Shown piece after piece: positions 50,484-61,100 of a DNA stretch of 64,000 nt. The notes beneath the pieces are model-generated. The model was given only the letters and a program-made list of their open reading frames with translations, had not been told where the DNA came from and did not search any database. Both the position numbers and the translations under genes were made by a program. The stretch spans positions 1 through 64,000 of the forward strand of contig JANDJZ010000213.1 in assembly GCA_027943245.1 (NCBI GenBank), written 5' to 3'. The stretch is from Acanthamoeba sp. SK_2022b. Taxonomy: Eukaryota > Discosea > Longamoebia > Acanthamoebidae. Numbering within the stretch: the first letter of the stretch is position 1; each line of letters begins with the position of its first letter.

Positions 50484-50819
50484 TTTGTGATTTTTCTCCT
50501 TGTTCACCCGCGTGATGCTTATTTATTTGTGCGCACACGAAATAATATACACTTATTATTTATTTTACTTTAATATTTTGATATTTTGATAAAATGGCAC
50601 AAAACTTTGATAAAAGGTAACAAAATGTTTCAGTTGGTTTTCTTGGTTGCAGAATTAAGAAAATAATTTATAATTATAAAAGAAAGAAAGAAGCGCGCTA
50701 AGAAAAGGTGCGGGTAACAACGGAAACCTTGCTGCCCTTTGCTTGGCTTGCAGGAGTGTTGGTCAGAGCGTGCTGGGGGTGGCTCGTCGTGCCCTGGAGT
50801 GCCTGCAAGTTTCTCCACG
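50484..50819. other. intergenic between ABCD and sirtuin genes
   Basis: AT-rich to about 50695, then GC-richer promoter sequence. No gene seen. Confidence 0.5.
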
Positions 50820-52163
50820 ATGATGATGGGCTCATCCTCTCGGCCGCGCGATCGCGAATTGGACAATCTCGTGGCCGATCTGTGCAGGGGCGAGGTACCC
50901 TTATTCATCACAGGTGCCGGGTGCGTAAGCCATGCTGAAGCATCCTTGGCCTTCCACGCGTTTTCGTCAGCAACCTCGGCTTGACACGAGCTGATTGATT
51001 ACCTGGCCTTCATGGCTTGAGATTTTGTACAACCTGTAAACTGCGCTATGGCGTCAAGATCTTGTGATCTGACAACAACGTGGGTGTGCAGGTTGAGCGC
51101 TGCAAGCGGTATCGCGCCGTACAGAGGCACGAGCACGGCCGTGTGGACCAATTTCGTGATGAGTTGGGGCACCCGCTCCAAATTCAAGAAGAACCCCACC
51201 CTGTGGTACGCCCACTCCTCTTTCCTTGGCCCCACTCGGTCTCGGGGTCCTGGCCTCCACAACTTGCCTCTCGTGAGAGCCCTCCTCTTTAAGACCATTT
51301 TTATTTGCATTTTTCCTTCTTCTTTGGCCCCTGCTCGTGTAGGACTGCAAGTAGGTTGCTGACCATGCTCTACTTGTCTTCTTTTGTCTTCGTGCGACAC
51401 CACAGGTACAACAAGTTCTGGCTGCGAACACACCAGAAGCCCGAGTACTTCAAGGCGCAGCCCAACGCGGGCCACTACGCGATCGCCGCCATCTCGCAGA
51501 TGTGCAACGCCAAAGTCATGTACGCCGCCTGCTCTCCTCCTCCCACATTCGCCAACGCGACCTTGCCAGCGGCGATCAGAGGAGGGAACAGAGCCATGTT
51601 CGCCTCCTCTTCGCTCTGCCTGGCATAGAGCAAACAGGGATTTTATTATTACAATTATTATTATTTATTATTTATTATTATTTTAAAAATCTTTGGTGCA
51701 TGCGGCGAATCGCTGCCGGCAGAAGCTCGTCCACGACATGGGCGAGCGTTTCCAAGCTGGCAGCGCACTAATGGCATGCAACATTCCACTACAAAAACAC
51801 CACCAATCCACTTTCTCTGTCGCAGAACTCAAAACATCGACCGATTACACCTGCAGACGGCGCTCTGCCCGCACAAACTCATCGAGGTCCACGGGCGGCT
51901 CGGGATGTACAAATGGCACGTTCCAACCTTTGTCCTCGTCGCTTGCCCATTCGTTCGTTCGTTCCTAACTAAATTTCAATTTATTAATTTTTAAATATTT
52001 TTTAAATTGATTTTATTTGATTGGTGCAGTATCACAGACGACTGCAGCTATGCGTATGACGAGTCCATAGACGACATTGACCTGGAGGGTTATGCGAAAG
52101 AGGGAACTTGCATGGATGACGGCAATCTCATGCTCACCGAGGTACACCGACCACACAACACAT

Positions 52164-52230
<67 letters not shown>

Positions 52231-52978
52231 GGCACACTGTATGCTTGCCGTGCTCATCTTTATCTCCCGTTCAATGGCCCGATCAGGCACCAATCTGCCC
52301 GTCGTGCGACGAGCCGGTGCTGCCGCAGGCGCTGCTGTTCGATGAGCAGTACGGCTCGCACCAGTTTTACCAATGGGACCGCGTCGACGAGTGGTTCCAC
52401 GATTCGGACGTGCTGGTACTCCCCCCCCCCTCTTCTCCCACAGTCCACGATCAGTTTCACCAACAACACTTGCACTTAATCTTCGTTTCTCGATGGTGGT
52501 CATTGTCGTTGTGGTGGTCATTGTCGTGTTCGTAGATCTTTGTGGGGACCTCGTTTTCGGTCGGTGTGACGGAGAAGGCCCTCGCGATAGCGCAGGAGTT
52601 TGGCAAGAAGGTCTACAGCTTCAACCTCTACGCCGAACGACGAGAAGGTACAGTCTACACACACTCTCTCCCAACCACAACGCATGGACACCCGACTCGT
52701 ATGTGTGACGGTGTGTTGTGTTGTGTTGTGTGCGTGTGTTAGACTATCCGTGGATTCAACACATCTTGGGGCCCTCCGAGAAGACGCTGCCCGCGCTGGC
52801 GCATCGGATGCAGCACTACTACGCCAGGCCGCGGCTCTGGTTCTACAGCCCGAACCACAGCTCGCCCACCGCCTACCACTCGAGCGACTCGGACCCCGAG
52901 GCAGAGGAGCGGGAGGACTCGCCAACGTCGGCCTCCTCGGACAAGAAGATTGCCGCCGCCTCCTTCTACCGCTCCTGA
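50820..52978 (+). CDS. divergent sirtuin (Sir2-family NAD-dependent deacylase)
   Basis: Eight exons: 50820-50920, 51092-51205, 51406-51519, 51826-51915, 52030-52141, 52287-52415, 52536-52647 and 52743-52978, about 335 aa. Rossmann-fold motif [17 protein letters not shown], then NAGHYAIA, the TQNIDRLH motif, catalytic His in IEVHGRLG, zinc cysteines in YKC, DDC and CPSC, and GTSFSVG for NAD binding. The usual PDFR in the cofactor loop is APYR. The C-terminal 40 residues are acidic and Ser-rich. It should deacylate lysines using NAD; substrate and compartment are unknown. Intron 4 (51916-52029) only fits as GC-AG. Confidence 0.85.
52165..52229. repeat. (CA)n microsatellite in sirtuin-gene intron
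   Basis: CA array between exons 5 and 6. Confidence 0.95.
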
Positions 52979-53006
52979 CACCTTTAGCGTGGCCGCACTT
53001 ATTTAT

Positions 53007-53292
53007 TGTGATCAAACAATTGTACAAAAATAAGAATTATTATTGTTTTTATGTGAGTATAACTTGGTCTTCCTGAACCACTTCACTAAGGCTAATCAAC
53101 TTGGGTTTGTCGTATTCTAATTTGTACTTTTATTATTATTTTACCAATGTTTCTTGTGTCATCAGGCGAACGAGGAAATGGTTGTTCAGTATTAAAAAGG
53201 AAAAAGGAAAGGAAGGTAAGAGGCATAAAGACAAGGTGAGCATGGGACAAAGCGGGTCGAAGAAGGGCCAAGAGGCTTACCGCCACGCCGGC
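53007..53292 (+). repeat. left copy of ~285-bp direct repeat (nucleoside hydrolase promoter plus 16 codons)
   Basis: Starts at TTGTGATCAAACAATTG and ends at CGCCACGCC, exactly after codon 16 of a reading frame MGQSGSKKGQEAYRHA. It matches 62077-62370. The first ~85 bp and the last ~60 bp are almost identical in the two copies, while the middle differs by substitutions and indels. The following sequence is unrelated in the two places. Confidence 0.9.
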
Positions 53293-53946
53293 CCCACTGC
53301 AGCAACAGGAGGAGGAAGACCCCGAGCAAGAGCAGGAGGAAGAGGCCGAAGAAGCGCCGGCCAACGACGAGATGGCCGAGGCCGTCGAGCTCGACGAGTC
53401 GACCATTCCCGTGGCCGAGGCCGAGGCCGAGACTTTGGCCCCCGCGGCTGCTCCGGCCCCGGGTGCGCCCAAGCCCAAGGACCAGCCGGCTGCCAAGGCC
53501 AAGGCTGCCAACCCCAAGCCTCGCGCCAAGACTGCCGGCAAGGCTGGCGCCAAGCATAAGTCGGCGGGCCGGCGGCCAAGGCGGCCATCAAGGTCGCCAA
53601 GACGGCAGGTGCCGTGCCCGCCGCGGCCCCCTCGACGGCCAAGCGCCACCGCAAGCCCAAGCAGAGCAAAGAGCTGATGGGCATCAGCAAGCCCGCCATC
53701 AAGCGCATGTCGCACCGCGCCGGCGTCAAGCTCGTGCAGGGCGACGCCTACTTTGAGGTCCGCTCGGCGCTCTCGCAGTACCTCAACAAGGTGGTGCGCT
53801 CGGCGATCGCCTACACCGAGTATGCCGATCGCTCTACCGTGAGTGTGCAGCACGTGCTCATGGCGCTCGAGCGCGAGGGCCGCCCGCTCTATGGCGTCGG
53901 CGTCAGCGTGGTCGGAAGCTTCCCACCCAAACAAAATTTGAGTTAA
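53293..53946 (+). pseudogene. histone H4-like protein with acidic and H1-like Lys/Ala/Pro tail, frameshifted
   Basis: An acidic segment (QQQEEEDPEQEQEEEAEEAPANDE) is followed by MAEAVELDE (ATG 53372) and a Lys/Ala/Pro-rich stretch like an H1 tail. It is interrupted by a frameshift around 53565-53580. The next frame continues the basic stretch and then a histone H4 fold: GISKPAIKRMSHRAGVK, ALSQYLNKVVRSAIAYTEYA, TVSVQHVLMALEREGRPLYG. It is clearly H4-like but far from canonical H4. There are no introns. The acidic coding runs back to the repeat breakpoint, so the original start may be lost. It is either a decayed gene or one base is missing from the assembly. It lies 30 bp from the next ORF. 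Confidence 0.65.
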
Positions 53947-53975
53947 TTTCTTCGGGAGAAGCGTCAGACCAAAAC

Positions 53976-54410
53976 ATGGCGTGGGCCGCGACTTTCATCG
54001 TGCTGACCTTCCTTGCCTTCGTGGCTTCTCTTGCTACTAAAACCTACGCCAACTGGCGGAGCGCTTTTGATGGAGGACCCCAGCTGCGCGGGTTGATCGA
54101 AATCAGCGTTTGGATGGCAGTGGCTGGAGCGGTTTTCCTGCTCTCGTACACCCATGAGGTGGTGCGCGTAACCATGGCCGACTTTGTCCTTCCGGTGTGG
54201 TGTACCAGGGCGGTCATAGGCCTCATTATCTGTCTTTTCGTTCATGGCCTCTACGCCTACCATTTCCGTGGGCCCAAACCAGCGGAAAAAACACCAAAAT
54301 CAGATAATTACCTGATTTTGGTGTTGTGTTCTATCTCTTCCCAAGTTCTTGCTGCCCCTAAGCGCCCCAGCAGGCGTCTCCCTGCGGTCGCCGCGGACTG
54401 TTCCCGCTGA
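53976..54410 (+). CDS. small intronless membrane protein, unknown
   Basis: 144 codons from ATG 53976. Three membrane spans: MAWAATFIVLTFLAFVASL, ISVWMAVAGAVFLLSY, and AVIGLIICLFVHGLYAY, then a basic tail. The last third passes through a perfect hairpin at 54290-54323 and overlaps the - strand F-box gene, so the true end could be earlier. Close packing behind the H4-like ORF and lack of introns differ from the host genes in this window. No family recognised. Confidence 0.45.
   Translation: MAWAATFIVLTFLAFVASLATKTYANWRSAFDGGPQLRGLIEISVWMAVAGAVFLLSYTHEVVRVTMADFVLPVWCTRAVIGLIICLFVHGLYAYHFRGPKPAEKTPKSDNYLILVLCSISSQVLAAPKRPSRRLPAVAADCSR
54290..54323. other. perfect 13-bp palindromic hairpin at convergent gene ends
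   Basis: ACACCAAAATCAG, 8-base loop ATAATTAC, then CTGATTTTGGTGT. It covers the stop codon of the - strand F-box gene (TAA at 54310-54308) and the end region of the + strand membrane ORF. Confidence 0.7.
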
Positions 54411-56021
54411 TCGGCCTGCCTGTGTCTTTCTTGAGCTGCGGTAGTTGCCTGACGAGGCCTCTCGATTACGAGTCCACCACACCTAGCTCTCGTTTGAAGC
54501 ACTTCGGGGTGTGGTTGGCAGAATGGTACGCAACGTTCCTCAAACGAGGCATCGCCGTCACTTGCCACGGACTCTTTGTCTTCTTCTTGTTCCTGTGTGC
54601 TCTGCAGCTGTGTAGCCCTCAGAACTGTGCTCAAAATGCGGAGAGGTGTGTTTCTTTCTTTTTGGCAAGTTGTCCCACGCCAGCAGTAGTGCCTAACTCA
54701 CAATGATGTCGAAGCCCACCGGTCCTGTGATGAAGACGACATCCAGGAAATCCTTGACCAACTCGCGCAAGGTGAGGAGTTGATCGTTGTCAGGCCCGAA
54801 CAAGAAGGCCTGAAGGTCCTTGCAGGCAGCCTGATGCTCGACGAGCCTACGCTTCCTCTTTGCGTTGTCGTTCGGCCTGTCGTCGTAAATGACACCAACA
54901 TCGAACGGATGGTCGGCCACGAGTTTGCCCCGCACCAGTGGACCTGCCAAAGCTGCCAACAAGGAACGTGAGGCCTTGACGCACACAACAAGCGCACATT
55001 TGCTTTCAAAGCCAAGCACATGCTTGTGGGGGGGGGGAGAGAACGCACAGTGCCATTCGACGGTGACATTGGATTCGTGACTTTCCATGAGCCAACACTT
55101 TGCTGTCATCCTGAGCGGCAACCCAGTCGCCAGACTGTAGAACACAATTGAGCCCTTGTGTGTGCACTTCATGTTGTAGTCGCCAATATCCTCTTCCCTT
55201 TACGCGTCTCTGTGTGAGTCTTAATCCATTGAATGATTGACATCTTCATCGTTTTCCGTACTTTGAAGTGAGCTTCTCGTAGTACATGTGATCGGCAAGC
55301 TGATTAACAAGCTTGGGGAGAACCTTGTTCATACGCTTACGAAGGTCGGCAACACGTGAAAGGTACGTCAAAACAGCATCAGCCTTCTTCACCGCCTTGT
55401 GCACCCTGCCAGGGCTGGGCTTGCCTCGAGCCCGCGTTCTGCATTGTGAGTAAGTAACGCTTTCCTTGATGCTTCCTGCTTGCCGGGCAGCGTCGCCAAG
55501 AAGAGCTTCGACTTGGGCCAAACGAGCTTGCGGATTGTCTGCGCTCCGTTATGTTAGGCAGCGGGAGTAATGCAGAAAGAAAGAGAGAAGGCCAACGCAC
55601 CATGGCGAGCAAGAGCCAAACGTAGAAGGCTCACCTTCTTCCAGTCCACAGGATCCACCTCTTCTTTCTTTTCCTTCTTCTTACCAAGGTGGAGGGAAGA
55701 GGCGAGTGGAGGTGGCCAGGCGTTGAAGTAACAAGTGCGCCACAGCTGCAGTGTAGCTGCACCAGAGCTGGTCTCGGCCCACAGCATGCAGCTGTGCCAG
55801 TAGTGACACACCAGGTGGGCGCTCACAAGGTCGGCTGGCCCCACCATGCGCAGAACGGCCAGCATCAGCTCGCTTGGCAGGGTGGACTCTTGAGCTTCTT
55901 TATCACGTTGCGACTTTGCTTCACGCATGGATTCCGAGGGCGTATTTTCTGCTTTGTCGTCCTTTGGGTACCTTGCTCTCTTCATGTCGCCAGCCTCCTT
56001 CCCCTCGTGAGTCCTCTTCAT
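54308..56021 (-). CDS. F-box protein
   Basis: Five exons: 56021-55601, 55538-55262, 55197-55049, 54943-54702 and 54601-54308, about 460 aa. A charged N-terminus precedes an F-box (STLPSELMLAVLRMVGPADLVSAHLVCHYWHSCM) at about residues 45-85. A Lys/Glu run and helical segments (ADAVLTYLSRVADLRKRMNKVL) follow, then a Gln/Arg-rich end. Introns use the host-style donors GTGCGT, GTACGG and GTGAGT. It should act in an SCF ubiquitin ligase; no repeat-type substrate domain is recognised. Its mixed composition and place inside the 9-kb insert make its origin uncertain. Confidence 0.65.
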
Positions 56022-56208
56022 CTCCGTCCTGTCAATAAGTATTCCTGTTCTCGGCAAACCGTGTCCACCCACTGGTGAGTTGGGATACGTGGGAAATAGG
56101 GTAAGAAAAAAAGGATACGCCGTGTCTGGCCTATCACGCCTGACAGTGTCGGTTTGTTTTTTTCATTGTCGGCAAACACCATGGAGGACACCACCGACAC
56201 CGAGAACG

Positions 56209-57129
56209 ATGCCCTCTCTGTGGGGCAAGGCAAAAGGGATTAGCGATCTTCTGCCCTTCCTTCAAAGCAATGGTTTCCTCAACATCAGCAGCATCATCTA
56301 TGTGACCGCTGACGAATTGAAGGAGATCGGCATGTCACGGCTGGGCGATCGAAAGAGGGTGCTTGTCGCTGCTGCTGAAGGGAAGGCAGCGTACGAGGCA
56401 GGCCTTATTGCTGCTCCTGCACCTCCTCTTCTTCCTATTCCACCCATCCCTTATTCCTATCTTTCGCCCCCAGCAACCCCCTCCTTCAGCCCTCCTTCCC
56501 CAAGCAACACGACCATCCGTGTCCCTGCAACCCACGCACCGAAGAGATGCCAAAAGTTCTGCCACCAGCTTCTCTTCAGCGGCAAGCACACCTGCACCAA
56601 AGAAGAGGAATGTGGCAGCCTAGCAAGTTGCAGCCACATCGATCTCCATCCTGAGGAGAAGAAACAGCGCATGGAGGAGAAGAAGGTCGAGAAAGCAGAA
56701 GCAAAGAGGCAAAAGAAAGAAGAGGATGCAGTGCAGAAGGCCGAGAGGGATGCGCTTCTTCGTCTCCAGCCAGAGCCCATCTGGGATTCATGGTTCAAGG
56801 TTGAACTCAAGCGCCTTGTTGCCGCCCATCCTGACCTGTACTCGACCACAAGAGGGACACGCGAACGCTGCGACGCGACAGCCAAGCTTGCCCAGCGATT
56901 CACCCGCACACAGCATGCCTACAAGAGGAACAAGGCAATAATCACTAAGATCACAAGCGAATTGAAAGCCCTTTCCCGCGATCTTGCACATGACGAACAG
57001 ATGGACTTCATCCACAAGAGGAAGGCCAAATTAGAAGGAGAGGCAGATCAGCTTGTCGCAGAAGAGGACCAGAGAGAAGCAGAAGAACAGATTGCCGAAA
57101 GAGAGGGTGATTCAGATGCTGATGAATAA
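56209..57129 (+). CDS. SAM-domain and coiled-coil protein
   Basis: Intronless frame, 306 codons from ATG 56209. Residues about 8-60 look like a SAM domain (ISDLLPFLQSNGFLNISSI, TADELKEIGMSRLGDRKRVLVA). A Pro-rich linker leads to a Cys/His segment (CQKFCHQLLFSGKHTC, CGSLASCSH) that may bind zinc, then a long charged coiled coil and an acidic end. A competing short frame begins at ATG 56180 (MEDTTDTEND) and could act as an upstream ORF. The gene ends 10 bp from a decayed transposase on the other strand, so it may be element-associated. Function unknown. Confidence 0.55.
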   Translation: MPSLWGKAKGISDLLPFLQSNGFLNISSIIYVTADELKEIGMSRLGDRKRVLVAAAEGKAAYEAGLIAAPAPPLLPIPPIPYSYLSPPATPSFSPPSPSNTTIRVPATHAPKRCQKFCHQLLFSGKHTCTKEEECGSLASCSHIDLHPEEKKQRMEEKKVEKAEAKRQKKEEDAVQKAERDALLRLQPEPIWDSWFKVELKRLVAAHPDLYSTTRGTRERCDATAKLAQRFTRTQHAYKRNKAIITKITSELKALSRDLAHDEQMDFIHKRKAKLEGEADQLVAEEDQREAEEQIAEREGDSDADE

Positions 57130-57138
57130 ATTGATTTA

Positions 57139-57980
57139 TTATAGCCATCCGCAGGACTCATACCAGCCAAGCATTCGGGGCATGGTGACTTTGCCGAGGA
57201 TTGATACAATTGCCTGCAGAAGATTGTCAGTCGCATGGAAAGATGTGCGGAGGAGAGTTTTGAGATAGGAAAAGACCTCCTCTGCTGGGCTGAACTCGGG
57301 GGAGTACTTCGGCAGAAGCTTGTACTCTCCACCCACTTCTTCAATCATGCTTTGTGCTGTCGTGCTCGCCCATCCGCACTGGTGGAAGGAGCAGTTGTCC
57401 CCAAGAATGATGTCACCATTGTGAATAAATGGGAGAATAAAAGAAATAAAATCGATGAATTTTTCGCTGTTGCTCGAGTGTGGTGTGAGGGTGAAGAGCA
57501 GAGGGAAGTCGTCATCGAGCAGTGTAAGGACTGTCACTGTCCAGCTTTCCACAATGATGTCTCAACGGTAGCACTCCTGAAGTGGTCGTTGGCCTCGCCA
57601 GGACCAGATGATCAGATTTCCAAGATGGGTGCGGTCCACCCTTGCCTCATCGAAGACCTTGACCCGGAAGTGGCGCTCCAACAGGACACGGGGTGGCTCC
57701 CCATTTTACTTTCAATCGCCCGCCACAGTAGCACATCAGCAACACCAGCTTGTCGCCACTTTCCTGAGTTCACCTTACGCAGGGTGGGCCTGCCCCCCTT
57801 TTCGATCCGCTTCATCGACAATGTAGGTGGGTTCTGACGTTTGCCAGCAAGAATACGTCTTTTGGGGCCTATTTTTTTTTTCTTAGGTCTCTTTTGGCTA
57901 TCTGCCGAAGCTGTGGGTGGACACGGTTTGCCGAGAACAGGAATAACGCCGAGGAGTAAAACACATTTTCTTGAGCCCAT
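57139..57980 (-). mobile_element. decayed IS630/Tc1-mariner-type DDE transposase
   Basis: The open part (57552-57139) has SWTVTVLTLL, the second-Asp region DNCSFH and the LPKYSPEFSPAEEVFSYLK block with the third acidic residue, typical of IS630-like eukaryotic elements. The frame upstream still shows KVFDEARVD but is cut by a TGA before the open part and by further breaks near 57710. No terminal inverted repeats were identified by eye. Non-functional as it stands. Confidence 0.75.
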
Positions 57981-58049
57981 ATATTTTTTTGTTGGAAATA
58001 TTTAAAATCAGATTTCGAATCGATGGCATTCGTTGCATAGAGTTGCGTA

Positions 58050-59300
58050 GCTGAACCAGGAGTGGCCAACACGTGGCTGCCGCTGAGCATCTCACACCAT
58101 CCGATCAATAGCGCGTGTTTCTCCAACGAGAGGGCGAACGGAACGTTGGCTTACCGCGTCCCCTCCGGTCTGTTCGAACCACCCACCTGGCGGGTAAAGG
58201 TGCGCCGCCTTGGCGCGCTGTTGGCCACGGGCCAGACTGTGCCGAGACCGCGGACGAGCGACTCGCCTTTGCAAGGCACCGACGGCCTGTTGCCGGCGCT
58301 GGCCTATCTCCAAATCACGGCCTGGTGTGATGGGCTCTACGAGCCTCTTGCGGCACACCTCGCCGCACCCGTGATGACCACGACCGTCGACACCAGTCCC
58401 TACGCCGTGGCCAAACGGGCGATACCGCTCGCCTCGGTGGCGCCGCGCAAGATGCTCATGCTCGCCGTGGCCGCCCTTTCAGCAGCCGACTAGGCCACGG
58501 GGCCAGCGCACGGCTCGCGGATGGTCGACTGCCTCATCGGCGTTCCGCAAAGTGAGGGCGCGACCAAGCAGGCCAGCGCCAACGACCTCGCCACGGGGCC
58601 AGCGCACGACCTCGCCATCGGCCCCAACACCGACGCCTCGATCGCCGGCCACGTTGGCTCGCCAAACCCAGGCGCTGAAAAGTTGGCCTCGCGCGACCGC
58701 ACAACCAAACGACGCAAGCTTGGTGGCGTCGGCCACCTGACCAGGGCCAAGCTCCACCCCTACATCCTGTTTGAACGCGATGAGGCCTGATGGCCGGCGT
58801 GGGGTGCCTGTAAGGGGCTAAATCGGGCCGAGGACATTGTGGCGCAGAGTGCGCGTGAGGACGCCGCGCGGCATGACTTTGATGCCTATGGCCGCTATGG
58901 CGCGGCGATGGCAAAGGCGGGCACCAACGCAGCCTATGCCCGCCTCGCCGAGGCCCAAGACGCCGAAGCCCGGGGCGCCGCACCTGGACTGCTCGGCGCC
59001 GTCATGTGCGAGGCCAAAAGCCGCCGGTCTGACGCCGTGTCGATCGTGGCGCGTGCCGGCGGGCTTGGGCCTGGCGCGACAGTGGCCGCTGGCGCCGTTG
59101 TTGCGGCGCTCCATCCGCCGGGCGCCGCTCGGCCATGGCCTTCTAGCGGACCGCCACAACGCGGACAAGCAGGCGCCGGCCAAAGACAGCAACAACTCCG
59201 TTTAAGGGAATCGCCATCAATCCCACGCTCGACGGGCAGCTGCAGCGCGATGTGAGCGTGCCGGCCGAGTTTACGGCGCGCCCCGCGATGGCCGGCTTTG
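58050..59300 (+). other. GC-rich block with broken open frames, unclassified
   Basis: About 1.25 kb, clearly richer in GC than its neighbours. The + strand reads as plausible but broken protein: 58100-58493 (RVPSGLFEPPTWRVKVRRLG, ending at a TAG), 58521-58790, then about 58837-59090 (AMAKAGTNAAYARLAEAQDAEARG) and, after a frame change near 59200, AINPTLDGQLQRDVSVPAEF. No domain recognised. It could be element gag-like sequence or DNA from an amoeba-infecting large virus or a bacterium; the sequence alone does not decide. Confidence 0.4.
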
Positions 59301-59439
59301 CTGTCCTCGAGGCCACGCTGCATCAGCTTGCAGCACATTCCCGCTGCCGGCGCGCCGTGCTGCGGGATAGCGCCGCGTTGTTGGTGGAGGCGCCACGAAA
59401 GTCGGCAGAGCCTGTCGATAGACAGGCACCACCCGCGAC

Positions 59440-61100
59440 TCCTGCAGCCTGGAGCGGTCTTGGAAGTGTGGCTTGCGCCTGTTGAGTGGGGCAAGCTAGA
59501 CTGCTGTGCAGTGCATGGTGTGTACCTTGGCCAGGGGTGTGTCAACCACACCTACTACTGTGTCTGGGTCAATGGGCACACGTGTTATGGAGAGGTGCGA
59601 TGCCCAGTGTGCCTGCTGGCAGAGCCATGCCAGTTGATGACCCTCCTGCTGCACCTTGTGAGGATGTGTGCCAGCAACCTGGCCCATGAAAGGACAGCAC
59701 TCAACCAGCTTGATGAGACAGAAGTGGCTGCCACCATGGTTGATGGACTGGTTGATAGCCCCTCTCTGGTTGGTGACCATGATGATGAGGGCGATGCAGC
59801 ACCCTCTTCCATGAACATTTCCCTGACTGCCACACCACTGTCTATGCCAGGTGTGGGTGGTGGCCCAGGTCCTGTTGGACCACCACTGCCCCCGCCTGCT
59901 CCTTTGGAAGGAAAATGCTCAGAAGGGCTGGAGCTAGCTGCAACCCATGAGCCAGGCACCTCTCGGCCCTGTCTCTCAGCAGCTGCCTCCAGTGAGGGGT
60001 GTGTTGCTGCTGAGGTGCTGCAGGGGCCTCCACTGGACCTGCCTCCTGGGCCAGCACTGGGGGCTGCCATGGAGGCCGCACTGGCAGCTCCTGTCATGGC
60101 TGCCTGGGTGAATGAAGAGCTGGGGCTCAACTGGTGGGCAGCATCTGAGGGGGATGAACGAGATGATGAACTGAATGATGAGCCAGATGATGTGCTGCAC
60201 CTACAGTCTGGGCAGAAGTGGAAGAAGCTGCCTTGCCCACTGCTGTGTGTGCCTTTGGCCAGGAGGTGCAAGCCCAATGGGCACTTCAACAATGGAGAAT
60301 GGATCCTCCTTGCTGTAGGAGGAGATGTGGTGCGCACACTCCTCACCTTTAGGCTGCCAGATGGTCAGCTGAGGCTCACCAGTGGCTGGCAGCCATGGCA
60401 TTAGAGCACATGGCCCACCTGCAAAATGGCATGTGGGTCCTTGTGCCCCTGCCTGAGGGCAAATGGATGATCAGCATGAAGTGGGTCTTCAAGCTGAAAT
60501 GAAATGTGGACAGCAGCACTGACAAGTTTAAGGCACTCCCTTTATGGGCTTAAGCAGGCTCCACTCAAGTGGCACAAGGTAATTAACGCCTTCCTCATGG
60601 AGGAGGGCTATCAGCTGTCACTGGCTGGCCCCTGTCTCTATGTCAAGTGGGCCAATGTGGGTGACTACCTCACCATCTTCTGCCTCTATGTCAATGACTG
60701 CATCATTGTTGTGCCAGACAGGCTGATATGAGCTGGCCAAGAGTGTGCTGGCCAAGCGCTTCAAGATGCAGGACCTGGGCTGTGCCAAGTCTGTGCTAGG
60801 GATGGAGCTGTGCTATGACTGAGCTGGTGGCCTGCTGCATGGCAAGCTGGCAAGATTGAGGAGGTCCTCCAGTGACTTTGGCCTGGCAATGTGTGCCTGC
60901 TCAGTGCTCCCATGGAGCACAAGCTCAAGCTGCTGCAACTTGAGGAGACCTCTACTGAGGACACCAGCATCCCCTACCAGTTGGCCTTGGGCTGACTCAA
61001 CTACATTGCTCTGGCCATGAGGCCAGACGTTGCCTTTGCTGTCAAGAAGGCACAGGCCAGCGCAGAGAAGCTCAACACAGGCACAAAGAAGTGACTTCAA
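59440..61100 (+). mobile_element. Ty1/copia retrotransposon fragment, + strand
   Basis: An integrase C-terminal-like segment (CAVHGVYLGQG) at about 59505-59620 is followed by a long acidic/Pro linker and then reverse-transcriptase pieces: MWVLVPLPEGKWMISMKWVFKLK, YGLKQAPLKWHK, and a later RPDVAFAVKKA block. Several in-frame stops (after FKLK, after PDRLI, after ELCYD) and an internal deletion near 60535 show that it is dead. Confidence 0.8.

Noticed and set aside
53238..53558. Arg/Gly-rich protein continuing from the MGQSGSKK start in the left repeat copy
   Set aside because: It is the wrong frame of the histone-like gene; the coding character (acidic, then Lys/Ala/Pro) lies in the other frame.
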